DNA of 64,000 nt from Symbiodinium sp. CCMP2592 (GCA_905221615.1 CAJNDT010000502.1:846931-910930), one strand, 5' to 3'; positions 48,539-58,395 are shown, counted from the first letter of the stretch. Notes: generated by a model from the sequence alone, not told the origin. Program-made: numbers and translations.

Positions 48539-48564
48539 GAGACCTAGGCCAGCGAGGCATGCAG

Positions 48565-48639
48565 GATTCCTTGACCGTTCGAACAGAGTCAACGAGGATA
48601 CCTGCAGCCTGTGTGCAATGGACATTGGTTTCAGCACAG
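48565..48639 (+). CDS. internal exon
   Basis: 75-nt phase-0 block between gaggcatgcag and gtcggc reading DSLTVRTESTRIPAACVQWT then LVSAQ. A second frame (CSLCAMDIGFSTGRLL) is also open. Confidence 0.4.
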
Positions 48640-48662
48640 GTCGGCTTCTTAGATTCTTGCAG

Positions 48663-48703
48663 ACCGAGAGACTGACAAAAGAAGCCCTTCCTAGACCCGC
48701 CAG

Positions 48704-48708
<5 letters not shown>
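48663..48708 (+). CDS. candidate exon running into (TAC)n
   Basis: Strong acceptor (cttagattcttgcag), frame TERLTKEALPRPAS, then the TAC repeat (poly-Tyr if translated). The coding end is unknown. Confidence 0.33.
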
Positions 48709-48763
<55 letters not shown>

Positions 48764-48833
48764 CTACTCCTACTCCTACTCCTACTGCTACTGCTACTGC
48801 TACTGCTACTGCTACTGCTACTGCTACTACTAC

Positions 48834-48890
<57 letters not shown>

Positions 48891-48903
48891 GCCGATTACT
48901 ACG

Positions 48904-48941
<38 letters not shown>

Positions 48942-49200
48942 ACCGATTACTACGACTACTGTCTACTACTATATACTACTACCACGACGATGCACTGCCG
49001 CCACCACCACCACGACCACCACCAAGACAAACACCGACACCAACACCACGACGGTGATGACGACGACGACTATTACAATTCCTCCTACTCCTGCTCCTGC
49101 TCCTACTCTGCTGCTCCTGCCACTGCTGCTGCCGCTGCTGCTGCTCCTGCTACTGCTACTGCCAGTGCCAATACCACGACGACTGCTACTGCTACTGGTT
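48703..49200 (+). repeat. 500-bp (TAC)n / CTACTG / CTCCTG trinucleotide block
   Basis: Long (TAC)n runs, then (TCC TAC)n and (TGC TAC)n variants, ending in CTGCTG-type repeats. All frames stay open over several hundred bases, which makes the 222-residue ORF here uninformative. Confidence 0.9.
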
Positions 49201-49296
49201 ACTAGCATTAGGCTAGTATTAGGCTAGTACTCACTAAGCGATCGTGCTAGTTCCTAACCAACACCACGATTTCTGTTATTGTTTTGAGACTGGCAG

Positions 49297-49392
49297 TCGG
49301 GTGGACATTTGTCGCCCTCAGCAACGGTTACAGGCTCCCTGACCTACCTCCAGTTTCCCCAAATCTGTGCTTTCCCTCTGTACACCCGCAAA
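49297..49392 (+). CDS. internal exon
   Basis: Exactly 32 codons, phase 0, between gagactggcag and gtgtat. It reads SGGHLSPSATVTGSLTYLQF then PQICAFPLYTRK. Beta-rich, extracellular-like. Confidence 0.48.
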
Positions 49393-49518
49393 GTGTATTC
49401 GAACCCCTAGATCCTAGATATGAGCCCTAAACCCCAAAGCTTAAACTCGAAACACCAAGCGCGGCCCCATAGTTAAGCCCTAGCCCACATTTTATAAACA
49501 CTGAACTTCGAAATCCAG

Positions 49519-49563
49519 TCAGAGACGGCCTCAACAGTTGGAGGTGCAATGCAAAGTTTCGCA
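49519..49563 (+). CDS. internal exon
   Basis: 45 nt, phase 0, between cgaaatccag and gtacta, reading SETASTVGGAMQSFA; in phase with the preceding exon. Confidence 0.43.
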
Positions 49564-49706
49564 GTACTATGGAGTCATTAACAGTTAGGATAAGGTTGTT
49601 TTGAGTTTTTTGTGTATAAGTCGTATTTTCCATAGTAGTAGCTTAGGTATGATAGAGGGACTATACTCAGAAGCTGCTGCTATGATTGCTCAGACCTCCA
49701 TTCCAT

Positions 49707-49992
49707 AGTGGTACCCCTAGTGACGCCCTGCGCGCATCGCCGTCGTGAAATAAGCCTAAACTCCGCAAATACTATCCTCTGTTCCAATCTTCCAAAGCCC
49801 AGCGAGCACCTGTCTGTCGCTGATTACTTGTGGCTGTTGGGTTTGTGCTTGATGTTCATGTTTTTGTTAGTGCTAGTTGCATGCTGTTGCCGTTGCCATC
49901 GTCGCCCTTGCTGTCGATGTCGACGCGATCATCGTCGTCGTCGTCCTCCTCCTCCTCCTTATCCTATGCTTTCGAGTGCCCTCAACTGCTGA
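49707..49992 (+). CDS. terminal exon with membrane span and Cys/Arg tail
   Basis: After attccatag the frame reads VPLVTPCAHRRREISLNSAN, a polar stretch, then the hydrophobic span YLWLLGLCLMFMFLLVLVA, then CCCRCHRRPCCRCRRDHRRR, PPPPPYPM and TGA. One span followed by a basic tail fits type I topology. The Cys cluster next to the span could be palmitoylated. With the signal exon at 40.6 kb it may complete one gene. A second + frame is also hydrophobic here. Confidence 0.5.
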
Positions 49993-50219
49993 GCACCCAA
50001 GTTCTAATCTGTTCCACAACCGTATGTCACGTTTCCGCATGCGGGTGGCCGAGCAGCTCTGTGCTCAAGCATGCAGGACGAGCCCCCTGCCCGGTAGTCT
50101 GCAATTCCGAATGATGCGTGCTGCCGATATACAGCCCTCACTTAGGGATATCCTTCCACTGTCTTGGGCTGTAATGCTTTCCACTACGTATACCTGTTCA
50201 GCATCAGGTCTGCCTATTG

Positions 50220-50326
50220 CTATGTAAATTCTGATCATCATCAACAACATCATCATTACCACCATCATCGTTACAATCGCCAGCATGAACACATCATCAG
50301 CAGCACCATCAGCATCAGAATCTTGG
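50220..50326. repeat. (ATC)n microsatellite
   Basis: tcatcatcaacaacatcatc and similar. A - strand frame over it (IGRPDAEQVYVVESIT...) may be a shadow. Confidence 0.7.
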
Positions 50327-50626
50327 CTTAGCATCTACTGTTCACGGACAGGGCTTCTTGTCCAGGAGGGAACCCCTCTTTGGCCTTTTTAAGCAGAGCT
50401 TGGAGATCGGCTTCCTATCGCCACAGGGCTGTCATGGTCTGAGCCCCAAGATTGATTGGGGCTTTTAGGAGCTCTTCGCTTTCATTTTGGGGCTTGGGGC
50501 TGTAGGGCTTTGGGGGATTAGTGTTAAAGGCTTTAAGGCCTTAAGGTCTAGGGCTCTATGAAGGTAGGGTTTGGGGGCCATTCCCTGCGCACACTGCTCC
50601 CGCGAGCCTGGTGGCCGATTATATAC

Positions 50627-50676
<50 letters not shown>

Positions 50677-50720
50677 TTATATTATATTATGTTTATACAT
50701 ATATTATTTATTATATTCTC
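50627..50720. repeat. (TA)n microsatellite
   Basis: Long tatatatatatacatatata tract. Confidence 0.85.
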
Positions 50721-50844
50721 CTCAGGGAAGATACCCAATTTACCAAAGTCATTCGTTGTTCAGTTTCCGCTGAAACAGCCTCCGAACACAATCCCCAAAC
50801 CTGACAGCCCGAAACCTCGAATCCCCTAAACCCCTAAACCCTAG

Positions 50845-50928
50845 CCTATCCCTCCAAGGACTTCATGGTCAGGGCCCTAGACCCCTTAAGGACCCCATAG
50901 TAAGGTCCCTGGAGGCACAGGGCTACCC
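50845..50928. mobile_element. HP-M element, copy 2
   Basis: tatccctccaaggacttcat, ctagaccccttaaggacccc and gtccctggaggcacaggg. Confidence 0.6.
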
Positions 50929-50939
50929 CCTACAACCAA

Positions 50940-51112
50940 GTAAAGTAACTATACCTATCACTACTTATAACCCCAATTAAGGTACTTATAGCCTTACTTA
51001 CTAAGTCCCATATACCCCTTATGGATCCCTTTAAGGAACCCTTTAAGGATCCCTTTAAGGAGCCCTTTTAAGGAACCTTACTTACTAAGTCCCATGATCC
51101 ATCAACCGTACC
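50940..51112. mobile_element. HP-B composite, left end missing
   Basis: Body agtaactatacctatcacta, then gatccctttaaggaaccctt modules, two right ends (cttactaagtccca), and a terminal atcaaccgta that is the tip of HP-D. Confidence 0.6.
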
Positions 51113-51174
51113 CCCTAGAACCCCCAACCCTTTTCCGCCAGGCTCCTTGCTCCGAAGCCCCTGCCCTGAAGCCG

Positions 51175-51252
51175 ATTCGGGTTTAGGGCTTAGGGGGTTT
51201 ACTGGTTAGGGGTTTAGGGGTTAGGGGTTTGGGCTTTAGGGGTTTGGAGTTT
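51175..51252 (+). repeat. TTTAGGG cluster
   Basis: ggtttaggggttaggggttt-type units. Confidence 0.65.
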
Positions 51253-52014
51253 AGGCATCAACTCAACCCTCTCAAACTCTAAGCGCCTTAATCGTACCTA
51301 GACCTAAACAACCTGCCGTTGTTCTCGCTCCTTATCATGTTTTCGGGTGTATTGTCTAGGTATATACCCTAAACCCGTATTCTCCAAGCCCTCAACCCTG
51401 ATCCCTTACATCGCTAAACCACGAAACCTGATGAGAAACATCACACCCCTAAACCCACAACCCCACAACCCCTAAACCCTACAAAGACTCTCCACACCTG
51501 GCTTCGTGTTCAGGAGTGGGGGCTGAGGTCGTAGGGTTTAGGGTTTAGGGGTTATAGCAGGGGTGGGGGTAAATATGTGTTTGATACGACATCTTCCAAA
51601 ATTGGACGGGGGAGGGGTTTGGGGTTCCAAGGTTTGGGGTTTAGGGTTGTATACAGTGTGCGCTTCTTTAGGAATGGGGTCGCACCCACGCATAGCACGC
51701 TTGCGTCAATATGTAATGCCGCCCCAACAACAACCCCGACTATTCTCAATTGGAGTTTCGGGTTCAACCCCGAAACCCCTCTCAAGGGGTTTCTTGCTCT
51801 CTGCTTGCTTCCGTAGTTCTACATAGCTCGACCACAAATCATAGCAAACCACAGCTATGATGGCTTGGTGTCGGGTTGCTGGTCAGAACAGCCTGTGCTG
51901 GCCGCTCGACGAGAAGAGGGTTTCCGGGGTTCCCACCAAACAACCTGCCTCTCGCACCCGCTGAGGTATAAACATACCCCTGAGAGGTTTGGGCCGGCTT
52001 TGCCAGTGGGCAAA

Positions 52015-52126
52015 TGGGGTAATGTAGGAAACTGATTAAGAAACCCTGGGCCTATAACCCCAAGATAGCAGGATTCATATAAGGAACCCTAATAAAGGCC
52101 CAGGTTTCTGAATCAGGTTCCTACAT
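52015..52126. mobile_element. single-copy hairpin
   Basis: aatgtaggaaactgattaag...aaccctgggcct and aggcccaggtttctgaatca...ggttcctacatc are inverted arms. Confidence 0.6.
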
Positions 52127-52293
52127 CAAAGCGGGTGCACACAAAGATCAGGGGGAGTACCCTGGATCTCCGACCGTCCGGAATTTTGGATTGTTGACAA
52201 AATCCTGAAAATCCCGTACCTATAGTATCCTTTGTAGTTCCTGTTTTTGGTGAACCAAAAACTTAAACCTAGGGCTCTGAGACCCTGATGTCC

Positions 52294-52365
52294 TCGAGTC
52301 AGTTCATGGCTCGTGGCATTCTTGCGCCAAGGTGCGGCGCAGTCGACGAGGTCCCGAGAGACGGC
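52294..52365 (+). CDS. candidate exon
   Basis: Frame SQFMARGILAPRCGAVDEVP then RDG to TAG. The opposite strand is open for 143 codons, but the splice-bounded exon downstream favours +. Confidence 0.3.
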
Positions 52366-52481
52366 TAGACCGGATGTCATGTCAGTAGGGTTCTGGTTCG
52401 AGTTTGATAGAGTTTTCGGTTGAGGGATGTGCATCTGACTTTTGATATGATCTGATCGTACGTGCTTGCCGAGAATAAAAG

Positions 52482-52627
52482 GACTCCACTTTCCCGTGCG
52501 GCATTTGGTTGTAATGAGTGAAGACGGTTTTCTCGCAATTGACATCGGAATGCACATCCCGATGTACTTAACGAAAACAGCAGCTCAGCCTCTATGCACG
52601 CCAGCAGTTCTTTTCGTTACAGACCAC
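52482..52627 (+). CDS. internal exon
   Basis: After aataaaag the frame reads LHFPVRHLVVMSEDGFLAID, then IGMHIPMYLTKTAAQPLCTP and AVLFVTDH to a gtgcag donor. Alternating hydrophobic beta-strand pattern. The - strand 143-codon ORF covering the same bases is judged a shadow. Confidence 0.45.
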
Positions 52628-52703
52628 GTGCAGTGTTGCTGATACAGTTTCGCAGCCGCTCCCTTGCTGCACCAAGTCAAATCTGCTAATGCCCCATGTG
52701 CCC

Positions 52704-52798
52704 ATATGGGAATTTCTGAAAGTTGGGGTCCTTATTAATAAGGATCCTACTATTGGAGGTACTATCTTCGGGTCCCCTATTTTCGGCAATTGCCATAT
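52704..52798. mobile_element. HP-A element, shortened
   Basis: catatgggaatttctgaaag to attttcggcaattgccatat. Confidence 0.6.
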
Positions 52799-52980
52799 AG
52801 TATATACTTACTTAGGCCTCAAGGTGCTTGTCTAGGAAACGCTGTAAGACCTAAGTATGCCTAGACCTTCCATCTACCCTCTATTAGACCCTAAATGCCC
52901 TTATTTGCGACCATATACCCCTATTTAAGGGTACAGGGAGGGTCCTGGTATAATATACGGGTGCATTGAGCCTTATCACC

Positions 52981-53014
52981 ATGGACCCCGCGAAGCTGCA
53001 GCCGTTCGCCCCAC
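52981..53014 (+). CDS. possible first exon
   Basis: ATG in good context (atcaccatgg) reading MDPAKLQPFAP to a gtgaag donor; HP-A begins 14 bp later. Confidence 0.3.
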
Positions 53015-53028
53015 AGTGAAGCACAGAA

Positions 53029-53139
53029 ATGGGAGTTTCCGAAAATTAGGGGTACCTTATTTTGGGGTCCTCATGATAAGGATCCTACTATTTAGGATAC
53101 TATATGTTAGGGTCCCCTATTTTCCGGAAAGTCCCACAT
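53029..53139. mobile_element. HP-A element
   Basis: aatgggagtttccgaaaatt to attttccggaaagtcccaca. Confidence 0.72.
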
Positions 53140-53184
53140 GGCTCTGGGCATGGCGGATGGACGTGCACTCTGGTGGTGGACTAG
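53140..53184 (+). CDS. low-confidence exon after HP-A
   Basis: ALGMADGRALWWWT to a gtttca donor; no clear acceptor outside the element. Confidence 0.25.
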   Translation, partial: GSGHGGWTCTLVVD

Positions 53185-53238
53185 GTTTCATGCCACTCAC
53201 ACGTACTAGGGTACAGGGTTAGGGTTTTCGGGACTTAC

Positions 53239-53575
53239 TTGCACAAGATGCTTCAGGGTTTGAAACTTTCGTTGATTGTTTTACAATGGAAGCCAAGACA
53301 AGCTGGAATCTGCAATCCTGAAAGGCCTACGAAAGTTTTCTCTAACTCGCCGGCCTTTGTTATGACCTCCACGAACTGCTCAGAGCCCATATGGCGTCAG
53401 ATCAATGGAACACAGGTGTCCTCGCCATTTTCCTCGGCATCATAGCAGGCATCGAGGGCTGGGAGTTCTCAATGAACTGTAAGGTGCAGGATTTGCGAAA
53501 GGGTTGCAAGGCATCGTGGCTTCGGAAGTTTCGCTGTGTAGGACGTCGGGCGTCCGGGTGATTCATGTTGACTGT
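53239..53575 (+). CDS. coding-like block with two in-frame stops
   Basis: One frame reads SGFETFVDCFTMEAKTSWNL, stops, then KAYESFL, stops, then LAGLCYDLHELLRAHMASDQ, WNTGVLAIFLGIIAG and WEFSMNCKVQDLRK. A second frame (FVMTSTNCSEPIWRQINGTQ|gtgtcc) is open over the middle. Either two exons in different frames or a decayed gene. Confidence 0.33.
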
Positions 53576-53689
53576 TCACACTTGAATCGCCATTCCGAGC
53601 CCTTATAGGGAACCTATATCAGTATGCTTATGACCTGTCCTATTTTGATTGTCTGTGTCGTGACCTGTGCCTGCATGATTTCTTTATAG

Positions 53690-53748
53690 ACATTATGACT
53701 GAGTCGGCTAAGTCCTTCCTAGGGCTTCTCGCTATTGTTATAGTGTAA
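53690..53748 (+). CDS. candidate terminal exon, hydrophobic
   Basis: Acceptor gatttctttatag; frame IMTESAKSFLGLLAIVIV to TAA. Confidence 0.35.
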
Positions 53749-53844
53749 TCCAGCCCAAATTCTTGTTCCAATGAGCAAAACTCCCATGTCAAACCTAAAC
53801 CTTATCGACTACGGCATGCTGCATCCCAACCCCTGTTGATTGAA

Positions 53845-53951
53845 ATGGGAGTTTCCGAAAACAAGGGGTACCTTATTTTGGGGTCCCTATAATAAGGATC
53901 CTACTATTTAGGGTACTATGTTAGGGTCCCCCATTTTCGGAAACTCCCACA
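53845..53951. mobile_element. HP-A element
   Basis: aatgggagtttccgaaaaca to cattttcggaaactcccaca. Confidence 0.72.
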
Positions 53952-54149
53952 TTGTGCCTGCGGCATATGAATTAACACATAGTAACATGATATTCGCATA
54001 GACCCTACCATGCAAAACATAGCCCTAGCCCCTGCACTCGACGTTCCTTGATCCGGACGGACTGCTGGATGGACCACGGGACTCAGAAACTAGATTCTAT
54101 GTAGTTTTGCAAGTAAAGAATCCCCGGTTAACACGCTTCCAACCTTTGC

Positions 54150-54250
54150 TATGACCCCTAAACCCCTAAACCCTAAACCCCTAAACCTTGAACCCTAAGC
54201 CCCTAAACCCTTAAATCCAAACCCCGAAGCCCTAACCCCTAAACCCCTTA
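54150..54250 (-). repeat. CCCTAAA array
   Basis: ccctaaacccctaaaccctt units for about 100 bp. Confidence 0.8.
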
Positions 54251-54348
54251 ACTCCTTAACAAGTCCCCTGATCCTTCAGGCCCCCGAACCCTGAACCTCG
54301 AGTCCTAAACCATTCACACGGCCTCTGCCCTGAATAAGTTCAATGCCT

Positions 54349-54453
54349 ATAAGGGAGTCGAAAATTAGGGGTACTTTACTTGGGGGTGCTTGTAATAGGG
54401 GCCCTACGATTTAGGGTACTATACTGGGGTCCCCGATTTGCCGAAACCCCCAT
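54349..54453. mobile_element. HP-A element, diverged
   Basis: tataagggagtcgaaaatta to gatttgccgaaacccccata. Confidence 0.62.
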
Positions 54454-54965
54454 AAGAATAGCAAGCAATAGCAATGGTCATAGTGATAGGTAACAGCAAT
54501 AGTAGTATTCGTATTAGTATAGAAATATCCCAATCCTCGAGACACCCAAACAAGTGGAAGGTTGCACGGTGACTTTCGTGGCTCCTCCGGCTCTCCGTGC
54601 AGAAGCCAGACAGGTGGAAGTTAAGCCCCAAATGTCACTAAACCCCGACCTAAGCCCTAACCCGGGAAGACTTGGTTCCAGGGGTTTAGGCTTTAGGGTT
54701 ATGATGTTGGGGAGGGTAAAGGGTTTAGGGTTATGGTACGAATCGATGAGGGAGCGATGCTGAACAACTCCGCGTAAGGAAAGTACGCACGAACGAGCAA
54801 AGCGATGCATCGTCTTGACAATGCTTGCAGTAGTCGTCATTCTCTTTTGTCTCCACTGGAACCGACACTTCGCGTGCATCTGATCTTGTTCGTTTGCCGT
54901 CGTGTTTACCTGATTACGCGGTCACTTGTAGGAAACCTAAGACTTGCACTAGCCTTAAGGAATTG

Positions 54966-55185
54966 TACCCTAAGGCCCCGTAGTAGTTCCTTTTTGGGGC
55001 ACAGGAGCCCGAATAAAACCCTGAAAGTGGCCCTTACAAACCCCCGTAGGAACCCAGGGCACACACAAACCTAAGTATGGTACCCCCCAAAGGAGCCCTT
55101 ATAGGAACCACTGTAATAATACGTTCATATTTAGAATCTTGTGAGGTAATCCCAAATAGGAACTATTATGGGGCCTCTGGGTAGC
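54966..55185. mobile_element. HP-H element with insertion
   Basis: Left arm ccctaaggccccgtagtagt, right arm gaactattatggggcctctgggt. The roughly 120-bp interior contains an additional cccccaaaggagccc segment. Confidence 0.55.
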
Positions 55186-55264
55186 AGCCTCCTACTCGAC
55201 AAGGAAAATGTGGTGGCTCCGAGTGGAGCCTGGGATCTGACCCGATCTGTGAGCCGCAAAAAGC

Positions 55265-55425
55265 TATGGAAGGGTTAAGGGTTTAGGGTGTTTTTAGGGT
55301 TTAGGGGTGTTTTAGGGTTTAGGGTTTAGGACTTTAGGGCTTTAGGGCTTTAAGGTTTAGGGGTTTGGGGTTTAGGGGTGTAGGGGTTTAGGGTTTAGGC
55401 GTTTAGGGCTTAGGGTAAGGCCATG
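55265..55425 (+). repeat. TTTAGGG array
   Basis: About 160 bp of gggtttaggggtttgggg-type units. Confidence 0.8.
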
Positions 55426-55590
55426 AAGCCCTACTTGGGGATCCAAACCCTACTGCTTTCAGGGTTCTACACTATATCTAAAGGGTCATAACCCACTGTT
55501 TCGCAAGTAAGCCCAAGCACTGTATTCATTTTATCCCTAGGCTCCTCTTTAAAACAAAACTGTACCTCACAACCGGGTTGTGGGGCTCAG

Positions 55591-55738
55591 GGCGCTGCAG
55601 AATGGACAGAGGAACATATGATGATTATGTACGCGGGCCCGACTTGTAGCACGAAAGCCTATGTTGCTACGACTCCTGATTATGATTTCCTTCTACACAT
55701 TCCATACTCCCTTAAAGCGGTTGTATTCTCTGCTACCG
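55591..55738 (+). CDS. internal exon
   Basis: A 148-nt block between gtggggctcag and gtagac. It reads GAAEWTEEHMMIMYAGPTCS, then TKAYVATTPDYDFLLHIPYS and LKAVVFSAT. A well-ordered globular-looking peptide. No family recognised. Alternative reading in another frame (MDRGTYDDYVRGPDL) is shorter. Confidence 0.52.
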
Positions 55739-56128
55739 GTAGACACTAAACTTTTGGACTCTTAGTCCTAAACTCCCAATACCTAGCACCTAAAACCCAA
55801 GCCCTTCAACCCCCATAAGCTTCCTAAACCCCCAAACAACTAAACCCCTAAACCCTGAACCCCTAAACCCCGACACCCAAGCACCCCTTGCCTTCGCTCG
55901 CGGAGGCTGTGGCAGCCCCTTCTTCGGAGAAGGATGGCCTTCAGGCGATACAGGTTCCAGATTTAGGGCGTAGGATTTTAATTGGGGTTCAGGGTGTAGG
56001 GTTTAGGGCACAGGATTTATGAACGAGGGTTTAGAGTGTCGGGCAATGATCGGGGTTCAGAGACGGTCTTGGAAGTAGAGTAAGTAACCTGTAACCATTT
56101 TGCGGTACTACTCTCCCTACATCCCCTA

Positions 56129-56220
56129 GGACCTACCTATACCTACCAAAACCTACTTTTTGGTAGGGTCCCTATAAATTCCATATTGGGGTTTATAATA
56201 AGTTTAAGGTAGGACATAGG
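56129..56220. mobile_element. HP-I element, shortened right arm
   Basis: gacctacctatacctaccaa and gtttaaggtaggac with the ttccatattggggtttataa centre. Confidence 0.5.
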
Positions 56221-56234
56221 AAACTACGGTCCCC

Positions 56235-56319
56235 ATGGCTGCTGGGAGGCGGGCTGCCATGCAGGTCGGCCTTTCGCGATCGAGTGCGAGGGGCCAGGGA
56301 GGAAGCAACTCAACATTAC
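56235..56319 (+). CDS. candidate first exon
   Basis: ATG in a ccccatgg context, reading MAAGRRAAMQVGLSRSSARG then QGGSNSTL to a gtacca donor. An internal catgcag could instead be an acceptor. The donor lies inside the 37-bp direct repeat that flanks the following HP-B. Confidence 0.36.
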
Positions 56320-56514
56320 GTACCACGGAACCCTCGCCACAGTCTACGACCCCACTTAAAGGATCAGGGGACTTAGTAAGTAAGGTTTTGAGTACCTGAA
56401 TTGGGGTTATAATAAGTAGTTACAAGAATAGTGCCTGACGTATAACCCTAGTTACTAAGTCCCATGATCCTCTAGGTACGTACCACGGAACCCTCGCCGC
56501 AGTCTAAGACCCCA
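56318..56514. repeat. 37-bp direct repeat flanking an HP-B element
   Basis: acgtaccacggaaccctcgc and the following 17 bases occur at 56318-56354 and again at 56478-56514 with two mismatches, on either side of the HP-B copy. Confidence 0.8.
56353..56479. mobile_element. HP-B element between 37-bp direct repeats
   Basis: cacttaaaggatcaggggac to gttactaagtcccatgatcc then tctaggta. Confidence 0.75.
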
Positions 56515-56786
56515 GCCCATGTCTTATTGACTTATTGAGTTGCCAGCGGCGAAATAGTTGCTGCCGCGGTCGCAAGCATGCCCGCTTGGAACATATGCTA
56601 GAAAGCATCGATTCCACTCTGGAGGTTGGCAACTCACCCCGCAACGCCTCACTGTGCCTAGTCTTGGTTTGTTTCCTTCCAGAGACACGACCTTAAAGGA
56701 TCAACGTCCGTTGTACTCTGCCTATAGGGTTACCTTCTAGGATCCTAATTATATTATGATTGGTTAAACCAAAAAAGGTCACTACA

Positions 56787-56904
56787 ATGGAGACTATAGC
56801 TGAAGCCTCCTCCGTTTTGCTTCATGACATTTTCACATCATGTCGGAACCCCAGACTTGATCGGCGCAAGCTGATTCTATACATCCTCCTTTGGGAATCC
56901 TTGG
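56787..56904 (+). CDS. exon, possibly first, with GTGAGG donor
   Basis: ATG (A at -3) reading METIAEASSVLLHDIFTSCR, then NPRLDRRKLILYILLWESL to gtgagg. The frame continues a few codons to TAG if unspliced. The actatag upstream could serve as an acceptor instead. Amphipathic helices; family unknown. Confidence 0.52.
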
Positions 56905-57208
56905 GTGAGGCATCTACTGGAGTTTAGTAGTTTTCCTAAACCCTAAACCCTAAACCGTCGGCGTTCAAACCGCCAGGCCTTCAGTAGCCTAGGAGTTTAA
57001 AATCGCACAGCATTTGGGCCCAAGTCCCTGGAAACAACTCAGAGCTTCCAAAATCCCTTCATTCAGGAGTAGACCGCGAATCATGTTAAGGATGGTATAT
57101 TCCTGAGTTGAGGGATGTTGGAAAATGAGGGACTTTGGAAGGTCTGGGGAATATATAAGCCTGCCGCAGCGGCCCGAAACCCATCAAGCATCAAGAGCGC
57201 TGCACCCC

Positions 57209-57286
57209 CAAGTAGTAGAGTAGGTAACCTTTGACCTTTTAAAAAGGTTAACCTTTAGTTCCTCATCATACCCAACAAGTAGGACC
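57209..57286. mobile_element. HP-K element, simple copy
   Basis: aagtagtagagtaggtaacc to catacccaacaagtagg; shows the family without the triplication seen at 7.2 kb. Confidence 0.6.
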
Positions 57287-57329
57287 CCGACCCCAAACCT
57301 TGAAATGCAAGCACCAAAGCTTTGCGCCC

Positions 57330-57455
57330 TTAAAGTTCAGGAGAACCTTACTATGGGGGCTCAAATAGTTACCAATTACTATTTTGGGGGTTCCTTATAA
57401 TAGTTATAGTAGAATGGGCCCCCAAACCCTATTCTAATTATTAAGGCCCCTATGT
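57330..57455. mobile_element. HP-O short element
   Basis: actatgggggctcaaatagt and ccaaaccctattctaattat then taaggcccctatg. Confidence 0.5.
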
Positions 57456-57611
57456 TGCCTGTTGTTACAGAAGGCCGACGTCCAAGGCCCTGATATGAGT
57501 CCCACGAGCGTCAGGACACAACCTAAAAGCTTTCACCGTAAACGAATCACCCTAAAAATCCTTCAAAGGGCCCGTAACCAATCGGTTCAGATCGTATAGA
57601 ATAGAGCCCTT

Positions 57612-57721
57612 TCCCTCAGGGTCCAAAGGACCCAATGAGTAGGTACTTAAGTTTAGGATAGTAGTTATGTAGCTCGATATGTAGGAGAGTATATGATTAT
57701 TAGGTACTTGGACCCTTAGGG
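57612..57721. mobile_element. HP-G element, copy 6
   Basis: cagggtccaaaggacccaat, right end ttaggtacttggacccttag; it ends 8 bp before an exon. Confidence 0.55.
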
Positions 57722-57728
57722 TTTAAAG

Positions 57729-57823
57729 GGCCCTTGCATGAGCCTTTCAAGAAGCTTGGGAACTTGTCGGAGGCCGGGACGATTCCAGAGAGCTCCAGCC
57801 GCCTCGCAGTGGCAGCTGCCATA
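57729..57823 (+). CDS. internal exon
   Basis: Between ttaaag and gtaggc, 95 nt read PLHEPFKKLGNLSEAGTIPE then SSSRLAVAAAI. PLHE...RLAVAAA loosely resembles ankyrin helices, but spacing is unusual. Confidence 0.48.
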
Positions 57824-57882
57824 GTAGGCCGGCAGCTTCGGGTTTTACAGTGGCCATAACCTATAGTAGTCCAGCACATTCA

Positions 57883-57977
57883 CATGGGAGTTTCCAGACA
57901 TAGGGGACCCTATATAGTAGGATCCCTGTTATAAGGACCCTATAATAAGGTACCCCTCATTTTCGGAAACTCCCACA
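57883..57977. mobile_element. HP-A element, reverse orientation
   Basis: catgggagtttccagacata to ctcattttcggaaactccca. Confidence 0.7.
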
Positions 57978-58094
57978 TATGTAAACGTAGGTGGGCTTCC
58001 GGATATTTTGGATCCCGTATTTGGGATAAACGGGCCCCTATAGCAGGATTCCAACCACCTCAACTTTGAGCTCCTTCTGCTTATGCGGGCCCCT

Positions 58095-58230
58095 GCTTAA
58101 AGGATGATGGGACTTAGTACTTAGTACGTAGGTTATAATTGAGGTTATAAGTCCCGTAAGTGGGGCGATCCTAATTATTAAGTATTTCCTTCTTATAACC
58201 TTACTTACTACGTCTAATGAGCCTCTAAGT
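58095..58230. mobile_element. HP-B element, diverged
   Basis: gcttaaaggatgatgggact to ctacgtctaatgagcctcta. Confidence 0.6.
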
Positions 58231-58395
58231 GGATATTCCCAAGATGCCTTAGTGAAGGAAGAGCTTTCCTTAACGTATACCTAAACCGTGAACTGTACAG
58301 GTGTTCCCCTGAAGCACTGCAGTCATGCTATCCCGAAAAGACCTGTCAGAAATGCACAGTAACCCATAAATCCCCAAACAACCTGCCTTATAAAG

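Noticed and set aside
48537-49205. 222-residue poly-Tyr/poly-His ORF
   Set aside because: It is produced by the (TAC)n repeat, which leaves several frames open; only the first few dozen bases look exon-like.
52126-52557. 143-codon - strand open frame
   Set aside because: A + exon with acceptor and donor (52482-52627) overlaps it, and no splice or start context supports the - reading.
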